DNA of 24,531 nt from contig AZLU01000374.1 in assembly GCA_002224055.1 (NCBI GenBank), positions 1-24,531 of the forward strand, written 5' to 3'. The notes under the pieces are model-generated. The model did not search any database. It had not been told where the DNA came from and saw only the letters and a list, made by a program, of their open reading frames with translations. Position 1 is the stretch's first letter. Every line of letters starts with the position of its first letter. The stretch comes from Pezizomycotina sp. ARF18. Its lineage: Eukaryota > Ascomycota. This document shows positions 1 through 10,059 of the stretch, in pieces. A program made the position numbers and the translations under genes.

Positions 1-2551
1 TGACAATTACTTGCGTCAGCCCATTCATGTTATTTGTTTCGAATACGTCTACGTTCGGACACGAAGTTTGCGGAATATATTCAAATGAATACGTGCAGTC
101 CAATATCAGAATATCCTTGGTTGCACGGGCTGGATTTTACAAACATCATCCAGTCTCTACCGAGGTTTACTACGAGCGTACTGTGTAACTCATTAGTACA
201 AAGTGCTGGGAGCGAGTGCAATAAACAACATTCTCAGATGACGCCGCTTTGCGCGACACTTGCGTATGTTACCGATATCGAAAATTTTCGCTTGATCCAA
301 AACCTTCCCATCGCAGGGGCTTAGCGTTAGCTAATACCTCTCATCTATTACTTTTTTTGACCAGGCTCAATTCGCTATTAGCGAGCAAATAATCTCATCC
401 GATCCCGCGACGTGCAATACAACTAGAGCGGATAGGACCAATCAGATTAGATCCGACTTCACCATCTGCGCACTACCAGCCGACTCTCTTAGCGGAGATT
501 GCATCTCGGCGAGCACAACGAAGATCAAAACTGTGGTTATGGGTACGTTACAAAATTGCGAAACTCAGGCTTTTCGGCACGATTGAGTCGTGTGCCTTCG
601 AAGTCTCTCTATCCTAGCCGTTCTTCTCTCTACATGTTTACCAATCTAAAATGGGGCGTTCTCCGCAAAGCTCTCCACCCTGTACCTCTGCTTTACTTCC
701 GGAAACATTCAAACGCTTTAAGGAAAAAAAATTTTAGGGTTTTTTTTCATTCATTTTTCTCCCTTCGAGGTTTGATTATCACAATACTAATTTCGCATTA
801 TTGATGGCGACGGTGAAGCCCGAACCTTCCTGGGCTGTGTTTATATGCGCGTCATCATCGCCGAATGCTACCGATACCTGCTGCTATCGCTCCGACTTGT
901 CTAAATGCGGCAGCGTCCGACTTCCTCCAACAACATCACTGCCGCCTCTTTTCACTTCCAGCGCTACACCTTCATCTCATTCCAACACTACAGCGTCTCA
1001 ATCTGGCTCAAACTCCGATCACAAGATCTTATCGGTGGTGGCATTGCCGGTGTTATTATAGGGTCACTTCTGATTATCGCCTTAATTATCCTCGTGGCTC
1101 TCTTCTTTTCCCGCCGGCGAAAGTCAAAGGCAGCTCACGTCTTCAACCAGCCTTCTCCACGGCGGAGCGCCAGCCAGAGCCGAATAGCTGCTGCATTTAC
1201 TCCTGTCCGCAGTGCGGCGACAAACGGTATTCAGAGGCATGATGGCTACGAAGTCCTGCCTAACAGTCGTATAGCTCGCATGTCTGCGTTGGAGACGACT
1301 GATCAACCATCCGACCGGGGACCTCACCACAATCGCAGATGGAACACGTCAATAGAGGAGCTGTCATGTTTAATTCGTCTCGTCCAGCAACCACAATCCT
1401 GGCGACACGCCCGAATCGAACCAACAACGGGCTGCCTATATTCCAGGAGTGAGCCTCGCCCGCTTCAGCCACCGCCTCGCGGAACAAGGAACACCTCGCT
1501 TTCCAGCGCATCTGCTCTAGATCATTTTCCCTCATCACCATCCTCGGATGTGGGTGTAGATGTATCATCCCCTACTTACGACAGTAGTCAGCAGTCAGAG
1601 CAGCTTAGCTCATTCAAGGTATGCTAACCACAATCAACTATCCTTTGTTTTCTCTCTCTTCTTTTTTCCATAAAACATCATCATCGCCATTATTATTATT
1701 ATTACCGTAGACTGTAGCGCCAATCTTAGGCTGCGAATTAAATATAATTATCCTTCGAAAAAAAAAAAATTACTAATGCCTTGCAGGACTATTATTCGAA
1801 AGACGACGTTCATCGAATGATAAGGTGGCCGTACTCTGGGCCTACGCGCCACGAGCTGCCGGACGAGTTTGAGTTGGAAAGAGGCGATGTTCTCAAAGTT
1901 CGGAATTTGGGATGATGGTTGGGCAACCGGGATCAGGATGAACGAGAGGGCAGAGGATTTCGTTCGCGATCGAAATGTTCGCGACAGTAACGTGTCTAGT
2001 TCGCAAACATCCGCGGAAACCGTGAAAAGAAAGAGCTATCTCCAATAAATGGAGAGATCAAGGCTTTCCGGTATGTTTCGAGTCTCCGTAAAAAAGATCT
2101 ATTTTCAGAGCGCTAATTCTGCGATAGCTCGTCTGTGTTGTCTTCCGGAGCATTGGCAGAAGATTATCGATCAGGAGAACCGAACATCACAAATCGTATC
2201 CATGAATATCACAGTGCATACGGAAAACCCCAGAGTCCGAACTCCGAAATTTCCCGCCAGACAATGGAACGAGCCAGGCCACAGATAATGAGAGATCTGC
2301 AACCTCAAAGCGCTCTGGTGGATTTCAAGACGACTCGCAGACGGAAAAACGTTAGTGCCCAACGTAAATCGACCGATATCAAGTATTTTATAATCGATGC
2401 AGCGGAATATACGTATATATCTTGGAGTATTAATCTACAAATGACCTTGTCTTGTTTTGTTTTCTATTCTTTTTGTTATTTATTTATTTCTTTGTCTCCC
2501 GTTTGCGCCCTTCAGTTTTCCTTGTTTTCTATTTTATTTCATTATATTTAG
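1..2551 (+). CDS. Membrane protein with Cys-rich ectodomain, one TM helix and SH3 domain (5' partial)
   Basis: Probable single-pass plasma-membrane adaptor. The N-terminus lies before base 1. Exons seen: 1-263 (contains RFTTSVLCNSLVQ), 365-542 (AQFAISEQIISSDPATC, ALPADSLSGDC, NCGYG), 819-1618, 1787-2070 and 2128 onward. Introns 264-364, 543-818, 1619-1786 and 2071-2127 have GT...AG ends; TACTAAT branch sites occur in the second and third. Order: cysteine-rich ectodomain ending ASSSPNATDTCCY; Ser/Thr-rich stalk; TM helix at about 1033-1107 (GVIIGSLLIIALIILV) followed by RRRKSK, so the C-terminus is cytosolic; SH3 domain at about 1787-1990 (WPY, ELPDEFELERGDVLKV, DDGWATG); then KAFP, LPEHWQK and HEYHSAYGKPQSP. 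The same architecture is common in Pezizomycotina proteins annotated only as SH3-domain proteins (recalled, not searched). The ATG at 804 is inside the second intron and is not the start. Frameshifts occur near 70, 255, 505, 855, 1030, 1905, 2140 and 2180. The stop is uncertain: one base change in the A-run near 2346 would end the protein near 2355; otherwise the frame runs to 2551. Confidence 0.85.
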
Positions 2552-3910
2552 ATCTCATATAAGGGGGTTTTGTTTTCTCCTTGTTATATGCTCTTTCACA
2601 ATACCCAAAAGAAACGCCTTCATGTCCTGGCCTCTATTCTGTCTCTGAATTTTTTTTTTATTATTATTCATATTATTTTATTTTATATTCTGTTCCTTTT
2701 AAAAAAGTAAAAAAAAAAGAAAAGAAAAAACAGCTCTGTATTAATAGTGAGTACGGTTTCTGCTAACATTCCTAGCCATGAGATATTTAAGGAAGAAGAT
2801 GAGAGGAGGGAGGCCTTTAACAACAAAATCAGGGCTGACGGTTTCATGTATATATATATCCTGTATAATAAATGCTCGTGGTTTAATAATATACATAAGT
2901 ATATAATGAGACTCGAATACTAAGTACCCGGGTATCTCGCCTTCCTTTGTCACGATTTGGATCCAATAAGAACGTTAAACGGTACCTCAAGGTGACTGGC
3001 GCAGGTGCAAGTACTCTTTATTTGTTTGTATATACATTTTTTGAACGACTGCTCATCAGTACGTGCAGCGGTCTGTAATTGCACGCTTCTATAAAAACTC
3101 CACTTCCTTCAACAAAATTCAAGTAACTCCTTAAGCACTCAAGTACAGTCTCGAAGACAGGCCTTTCTTTCTTTTCTTTCTTTCTTTCTTTCTTTCTTTC
3201 TTTTTTCTTTTTTTTAACTTTCAATCTTCCAAATTTCCCTTATCATATGCGCGTAAATATTAGTTATATTCCTCCCCCCAACTTGAGTGCAAAAAAAAAT
3301 CAATCCAAAAGTGCTATTATCACTTGCTACTTAATGCATAACTAAAAAAAAAAAAAAAAAAAGGGGGATTTATATCTTATACTTGATTACCCATTATTAT
3401 ATATTGGATAGTAACCTCGTCTAAATGCCTCTCTTGCGGGAACCTGAAAGTCAAAGGCTTCATTTATTAGCTCAAGCAACGAAAGAAGGAACTAACTGGA
3501 ATTAATCAATTGTTACGCTCTCTAGACCAATCTAGGAATAAAACCCAGCGAGAGGTATACACAATATTACAGGAAACAGTGGTATTCACTATGATTTGTT
3601 TCACAAAATAACTTATTTAAGACGGTGTGTGCATGTTATACGTGCGCGCGCGCCTATATTAGTTATCTATCACTTATTTTCTATCCTATTAATAATTCCA
3701 AAAACCTTTTGAGCTGCTTTTTTGAATACATATTTTGCACACAGGTAGGTTGTTTATAAGCCGTTTCTATATACACACAAACGCACGATCAATATATTTT
3801 CACAGAAGTCCCATGTCCAGCAAAAATCAAAAGCTACTTGACACCAACATTTCTGATTTCCAAATATTCGATTGCGGGTGACCCGCTTTTGTAAACACCC
3901 GCGTTCAAGT
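2552..3910. other. Tail-to-tail intergenic region, AT-rich, no gene
   Basis: This stretch separates the 3' end of the SH3-protein gene from the 3' end of GMP synthase. It holds T- and A-rich DNA, a CTTT tract (3163-3216), an A19 run (3344-3362) and a short CG alternation near 3645-3654. Reading frames here are short and of low complexity, with no recognisable domain. It presumably contains the two 3' UTRs and polyadenylation regions. Confidence 0.7.
3163..3216. repeat. (CTTT)n microsatellite
   Basis: Imperfect CTTT repeat ending in a T-rich run, in non-coding DNA between two convergent genes. A short reverse-strand frame of Lys/Glu-rich sequence over it is a product of the repeat. Confidence 0.9.
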
Positions 3911-6045
3911 TCAAAGGAATTCTATTGTGCCAGGTGGCTTTTGGTAACTAGATAGCATGCAGATCATAGTCAACGAGTGAGAAGGTTTCTAAGTGAAAGC
4001 TGCAGAATCATAAGTTGAGCGAGAGAGAAAAAAGGGGAAAAAGGGGGGGAAAGAAACATGAGTGGGAAGGAGCTATGCATCTGTATGCATGAGACGCATG
4101 GGTATTACTAACCATCGTATAAACTCTGCAGACGCCGGCGACCTCGTTGACATCCTGTTGCTGACCCTCTGAGGAATGCGCCGCTGAAATCGTACCAATC
4201 GCGGTCATGAAATCAGTCGTTGTAACCGCTCTTAAAGCAATTATTGTTCGTACTGTCTCTGGTCCCCATCACACAACCGCCGGACGGGTATCAACGCGCA
4301 AAAGCTTGAGATATTTCCCTATAAATGCCAGCGGACTTGATTTCTTCAATAAAAATGTGGTCGGCCGCCGCGCGATATCAATTTGACTTGGGGTGACTTC
4401 TCCCAAATTCGGATTGCAATGCCCGGGCCTGAAATGGGTGTCTCCATATCAAATCTTCGGGAATTTTCAGAAGTAATCCCAACTTCCGCACCTCGTCCTT
4501 AAATAACTCCCGAAGCGGCTCGATAAGTTTCAACCTCATATTTTCCAACAGACCACCACGTTCTAAAAAAAAAAAAAAGGGAGGGTTAGCATAGCTCTAA
4601 GCTATATATCACTGATCTCTCCCTTCTATATTGTATGAGATGATACGTGGTCCTCCCAATGGCGTAACACGTACGTGATGTGTCTTGATCGTTTGCTCGG
4701 GCCTTAAAGCTGATTCTCGTGACATCGGGATACAGTGTCCCTTGTAAAAGGTAGTCGATCTTATGTTCTGCCCCTTCCGCAATCTCCCGCTTCTCTTTGG
4801 AATACTTCTATAAAAGTGTTCCAATTAATCTTCCCTTCTGCTCAGGGTCTTCTACCCTTTTAGCTTAAGCAGAATTCCTCGCTCGCATCTAACTAACAGA
4901 AGATATTTCCAAGGTGTTTGGTAGGGTTTGTATGAACTTGCTGACACTCGTTCTGTCTCATTACTCCGTTATCAACCAATACCCTGTGAAAATCGGTCAC
5001 CAATGCCTATGCATTAATTCGCAGCCACAGTAGAGTCCACTCCTCCGGATACCGGCGCCGATGACGTGGCTTTTACCGACTTTGCGGATTCTATTAATCC
5101 TTTGGAGACGAACTTTCCATCGTCCAGTGCTGCTGCACTGAGCTATACCCACGCAAGTTCTTTAAGGATTTTGTTCCTAAAGGGGTATGGGTTACCTCCG
5201 GGTGGAAACTGAAGTCCGTAAAATGCGGAAAGAAGTGGTTGCTAGGGACTGCCAGGAGCATGGCTGTTGTACGATGGTGACAAACTGGTCGGTAAGGAAG
5301 ATAGCTTATCTCCGTGCGACATCCATACCTAATTAGGACGGTGAATGCTACTCCATAGAGAACCCTCCAGATTTGCAGATAGACATTGGAGAAGAGAAGA
5401 GAAAATAAGAGAAAGTCGATACTGCTAGTGCAGGATCGTACCTTAGTCCCCTTCGATGCCATCAAACAGAGCGTTAACGTGCGACGAGCTTCGGGTACAC
5501 TCTGGGACGTTCAGAAGGGATAAGCCGTATTCCCGTTTCTCGCTCTGCTACTTGACGTCCATGATCCGCCATCTCTTGCATACCGTAGCAAATACCTAGA
5601 ACTGGTACCTTAATCGAATCACGAAAAATTAGAAACGTCACTGAATGATTTCTAGGTGATAAAAAGGGGAAAAGTAAAAAAAAAAAGAACCGATAGAGTG
5701 ATAGACATACATTCATCTCGAAAACAGAAGAATCAACATGTGGCGCATCCTCTGCATAAACTGAGTATGGCCCGCCAGAAAGGATCACGGGCTTTAGGCT
5801 TCACCCAAGTTTCGCTAGGTCCTGGGTGCATGTAGCATCTCAGCATAATATTGAGCTCGCGTAGCCTTCTCGTTATAAGATGACTAACTGGGATCTAAAT
5901 GGCAAATATGATTCTAGTTGAAAGTTACTTGAATATACTAAAAGCGAGAACTGTAGGGACAGAATGAACAGAGCGCAAGAAGGGGAGAGGAAGACGATAA
6001 GTCTGTCACCAACCCGAAATCTAATATCTTTTGATCAAATTCCAA
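3911..6045 (-). CDS. guaA/GUA1: GMP synthase (glutamine-hydrolysing)
   Basis: Converts XMP to GMP with ATP and glutamine, the last step of guanine nucleotide synthesis in the cytosol. From N- to C-terminus: ILDFG then [29 protein letters not shown]; class I amidotransferase nucleophile motif [36 protein letters not shown]; catalytic HPE in [20 protein letters not shown]-pyrophosphatase P-loop [28 protein letters not shown] then [30 protein letters not shown]; and KPPGTIEFL at the C-terminus, so both domains are full length. Introns (transcript order): 6013-5895, 5710-5609, 5441-5329, 4674-4563 and 4112-3948; each joins conserved sequence exactly (GG|A gives G in DFGSQ, CAC|AAC gives HHNVGG). 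The last exon holds only about 12 codons and its TGA is at 3913-3911. The start codon was not found; an additional 5' exon upstream of 6045 is likely. About ten single-base breaks, for example one C missing in the HPFPGPG codons. Confidence 0.96.
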
Positions 6046-6267
6046 TTAGTACTAGAGATTCCTCCCTTGCAGGAGCAGTTTCTTATTGATTTTTTTCAAT
6101 AGGTTTATATTTTTAACTGCATATCCAGACTATATATCCGCAGCACTTTGCAGTACGGTGCTTTTTCACCCCGTCAATGCGCGAGACTGGAACCTACTAA
6201 GACGGTATCGAAGAGCAAAGGTATCTTCTCGGAACATCATTCACTTGTAAGCTTAGGCTTGAGCCAA

Positions 6268-6310
6268 ATATAATGATAATAAATAGTAATAACAATAATA
6301 ATAATAATAT
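6268..6310. repeat. (AAT)n microsatellite
   Basis: Imperfect AAT/ATA trinucleotide repeat in the divergent promoter region. No coding potential is supported. Confidence 0.85.
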
Positions 6311-7123
6311 GGCAAAGGAATTGTGAATGTCACCACTTCCGGCCCGAGCCTCAGAACCGACAGGTATAGTCTCGTTTGACATTGTGTCTGAATTGCGATC
6401 AAAACACCTTTGGAATCAACTGAAAGGAGATACTGTTCTTCCTTGAATTCGGTTCGTTTGATCAATACTAGGTATAAAACAATTCTCTCCTTCTCTGGCA
6501 GAATAGAAGCTACCACAGTAATCCCTTTGATATATATATATTTATGAAGTGCTTTTTGTATGGAAGAAGAAGAAACGAGAGTTGGGTGATTGTTTAGTTA
6601 ATTAAGTTGGAGAGGGTAAATTGAATGATTGAAAAAAAGTTTTCTAATATAGTGGAATACTTAATTAGACAGATGCACTCAGTAGTATTTATAAGTTTTA
6701 GGTTTAAAAAAAAAAAAAAAAGCTTAGGATCTTTATACAAGGCATCCTACCAAAGAATTAATGATAACAATAATATAGAGCAACGTCAAATTTCATCCGA
6801 TCTCGGAGTTTTTTTTTTTTCTCTTTATGCTCCCGCTAAATTTTCGCAATTAACCAACTTGGTAATATTTATTAAATAGGGGTCCTCCTTCACTTAAATT
6901 GCTCTATTAGCTATTTATTATTTAATTTAAGCAGAACTTCTTTCTTCTGTCTATTCTATTCTTTCTTTCTTTCTTTTTTTTTGAAGCGAGGAAAAAAGAC
7001 ATTCTGCTTACTTGCGCCTTTTCTAAACCTCATCTCTCTACCCCATCTCCACCACGAATACGTAAATACTTTCCACTAACCTTGCTTCTCCCATTAACCA
7101 TTGAAGCCTCACAGATACACGCT

Positions 7124-7150
7124 ACACACACACACACATATATATATATA
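7124..7150. repeat. (CA)n(TA)n compound microsatellite
   Basis: A CA dinucleotide run passes directly into a TA run, about 150 bp before the threonine synthase start, so probably in the promoter or 5' UTR. Confidence 0.9.
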
Positions 7151-7296
7151 CAAACATAAACAGTGCAACCCAGCTTCAACAACGTCCAAGTTATTAAAGA
7201 TAGTAGCATTATTATCAATATAAAGAGCAAGCACGAAGAAGAGCCAGAGTACATTGATCATTGCTTCCAGAAAACATACCGAATCCCTTCTACCAG

Positions 7297-9271
7297 ATGT
7301 CTCCGTCTAATCTATCGCATAGGTATCTAAGCACCCGGGGTGGTTCTGTAGAGGTATGTTCTGCTTTTGAAACTCGCTATAGATTTTCTTTTTTTTTTCT
7401 TTTTTTTTTCATCTTAAAAAAAGAAAGAAGAAAGCCGCATGAAGAGGGAATATCCTTTAAAGCAGCCAGACTGAACTAATCAATGACGATACTTGCGACC
7501 TCAATCTTGCTTCCAAGTTTTCCTTCGAAGCAGCCGTCTTGAAAGTCTTGCCGATGATGGCGGCCTCTTCATTCCGGAGGTGATCCCATCCCTCCCTGTA
7601 GATTGGCAGTCTCAATGGCGCAACCTCAGCTTTCAAGACCTCGCAGCGGAAATATGCTCCATGTACATTTCTTCCGAAGAGATACCCCGAGAGGACCTCC
7701 AAACAGTCATTCACGGTCGGTCATATTCAACCTTTCGCAGTTTGCCTGACATAACACCGCTTAGGACCTTGGACGTAGGCCAAAATTTACACATCCTAGA
7801 GCTGTTTCATGGGCAACTTTTGCATTCAAGGACGTGGCTCTGCAATTCTTGGGGAACATCTTCGAATATTTCTTGGAACGCAAAAATAAAGGGAAGGCTC
7901 CTCAAGATTGCTACAAACTGACTGTCGTCGGCGCAACTAGTGGTGATACTGGCAGTGCCGCGATATATGCCTCCGCGGAAAGAAAAATATTTCCGTTTTA
8001 TCATGTACCCCGATGGGAAGGTTTCCCCGATCCAGGAAGCCCAGATGACGACCGTGCTGGACGAGAACATACACAACATCGCTGTTTTGGGAACCTTTGA
8101 CGATTGCCAGGTAAGACCGGCTTAGTTTCCATACGGTATACGCAATGTTTTCTTACCCTCAGCGGTGTCGTCATTAAGCTAAACATCCTCTCCAAATGTA
8201 TAGGACATTGTTAAGAAAATTTTCTCCGATCGGGAATTTAATTCGAGATATAACCTTGGCGCCGTCAATTCGATAAATTGGGCTCGAATACTTGCGCAGA
8301 TAGTATACTACATTTATTCCTACCTGAACTGGTTAAACAGCTTGACGGTCTGAATGGCGACAAAATAAAGGCCTCCTTTGTTGTTCCACTGGGAACTTTG
8401 GAGATGTCCTCGCTGGTTATTACGCCAAGAGAATGGGTTGCCCATTGAGAACCTTGTCATATCAACGAACGAGAATGATATACTAAACAGATTTTGGAAA
8501 TCCGGCAAGTACGAGATTAAACGCGTTCCCGATGATAAGGTTACCGGAGGCCTTGAAGAGGACGGGGCGAAGGCCATACCGAAGGTGTAAAGGAAACGCT
8601 GAGTCCAGCCATGGACTACTGGTGTCCAGCAACTTTGAAAGGCTCCTGTGGTATTTTGCCTACGAGACGGTAGATGGACCTACCGATCCTCGACCGAAAG
8701 CAAAGCCGCGCAGGAGCTATGGTCCGGGAGTGGATGAACCAGTTAAATCTTCTGGGGCTTTTACCGTCTCCGAAGACATCTTGAGGCTTGCGCGAGATGA
8801 TTTTTCAAGCGAGCGTGTCACTGATAACGAGGTCGGTTCGAAATTTCGAAACCTTTCCTTTGGGCAGGCCGCTCAGTTAATTAACAGTCTGATCTCAGAA
8901 TATCCGCTAACAATTTGTATACACCCTTATGCGAAATTTAAATATAGACGCTAGAGACCATTAAAGAAGTTACCATCTCACCAAAGGATTAGGATCCCCT
9001 TATGTTTAGACCCTCATTCTTCTGTTGGCGTTTACTGCGGCGTTGCGACGTGCAAAAGCGAAGAGTGGTCCGGAATATCACTATATCTGCCTTGCTACTG
9101 CCCATCCGGCAAAGTTCAGTCATGCGTTGGTCTTGCATTGCAGTTCGAAACAGACTATTCGTACGGAAACATTGAAACGCCGGAGTTCGTTGGGCTTTCC
9201 AACGCCGAGAAGCGAGTTGTAACCGTAAAGGAGCAAATGAAGATTTGGTTAAAAGGTTATTGAAGGTATAA
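7297..9271 (+). CDS. THR4: Threonine synthase
   Basis: PLP enzyme that converts O-phosphohomoserine to threonine and phosphate. The start at 7297 gives MSPSNLSHRYLSTRGG, the typical N-terminal motif of fungal threonine synthases. Then come FSFEAAVLK, DDGGLFIPEVIP, the PLP-lysine motif FAFKDVALQFLGN (about 7817), the phosphate-binding loop GATSGDTGSAA (about 7930), IMYPDGKVSPIQEAQMTT, GLPIENLVISTNENDILNRF (about 8438), LVSSNFERLLWYFAYE, TIKEV, and PYVLDPHSSVGV. The end LVKRLLKV-TAA is at 9271. Introns: 7354-7517 (GTATGT...CAAG), 8111-8203 (GTAAGA...ATAG) and 8832-8947. The last has a weak GTCGGT donor but a CGCTAAC branch site, and it rejoins VTDNE to TLETIKEV. Both domains and the active-site residues are present, about 510 codons. 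Single-base breaks occur near 7546, 7810, 7975, 8310, 8400, 8585, 8615, 8975, 9005, 9105 and 9235; the intact residues around them argue for sequence error. Confidence 0.97.
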
Positions 9272-9454
9272 AATGGATAATTCACCGGAGGAAGTGGCTC
9301 ATTATACCTTCTCTTCTCTTTGCATTGTCTACAAAGTCTTAAACGTGTATTGGAGCGGGATTCTAGAGCATGTAAATATTCGTATCCGCGCGCAACAAGA
9401 TATGGTGTGTGATGATGTTTTTTTCCCTTTCTTTCTTTCTTTCTTTTTCTTTTC

Positions 9455-9491
<37 letters not shown>

Positions 9492-10059
9492 CTTCCCTAC
9501 TACCCGTACACACGCCTTAATTTATCTAGTCTTCCAATATTCCTGACTTTAAGGAGGTGGTGCTATATAATGTGCCTAGGTACTTGGCGGTAGAGCGGAA
9601 GGAAATGACAATAGAAATAGATTATATGGTATGCTACTACTGGATCTGCAGATGCTGTAATGCTGTTATTAGTGGGCCGCTTCCGTTTTACGTATGCGAG
9701 TTGTTGATTGCAATAAATCCTGTAGTCTGTGCCGGGAGTTCAACCAGATAAGAAGTGTGTGTTCACTAATGAGACCTAGCTAGTAAAACTTGACCGAACG
9801 TGAAACTCGCTGCTACATCTGTGGTACCATAGTACGGAGAGGCTGGGTACTGGACAAGGTTAGTAACCTGAGTGCGTTTTTTATAGAGTGCATAGCCATA
9901 TCATTTCTGTTGGAAATATATACATATATATAGAGTAGAATATAAATATACATAATCGTTTCCTCTGGATTACAAGGTTATCTTTCAACACTGTACATTA
10001 GGAATGTGTACAAGCAACCTATACAAACAACCAAGTGTCTCTGGTGATATTGCAGGATA
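9272..10059. other. Tail-to-tail intergenic region, no gene seen
   Basis: The 3' flanks of threonine synthase and of the sphingoid-base-phosphate phosphatase. It contains a CTTT tract, a T13A24 junction (9455-9491) and TATATA-rich DNA around 9916-9950. Short frames are of low complexity or show no family resemblance. Confidence 0.7.
9455..9491. repeat. T13-A24 homopolymer junction
   Basis: Thirteen T are followed directly by 24 A, about 185 bp after the threonine synthase stop. The first 26 bases form a perfect inverted repeat with no loop. Exact lengths are unreliable in long homopolymers. Confidence 0.9.

Larger units (their letters stand above)
6046..7296. promoter_or_regulatory. Head-to-head region between GMP synthase and threonine synthase
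   Basis: Contains the start of the minus-strand GMP synthase gene (not located) and both promoters. Visible content is AT-rich DNA with an ATA repeat (6268-6310), TATATATATATAT near 6530-6541, T/A homopolymers, and a CA/TA dinucleotide tract (7124-7150). I looked for a Gcn4-type TGACTCA site, which would fit an amino-acid biosynthesis gene, and did not see one. No separate gene is supported. Confidence 0.55.

Noticed and set aside
804-1061. Plus-strand frame starting at ATG 801/804 as an independent gene start
   Set aside because: The ATG lies inside an intron (543-818) of the SH3-protein gene; conserved cysteine-rich sequence continues upstream to base 1.
7457-7714. Minus-strand frame opposite threonine synthase
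   Set aside because: Opposite-strand shadow of conserved plus-strand exons, with no motif of its own.
8822-8850. GGTTCGAAA resembling a tRNA T-loop
   Set aside because: No acceptor stem or anticodon arm can be built around it; it lies in the third intron of threonine synthase.
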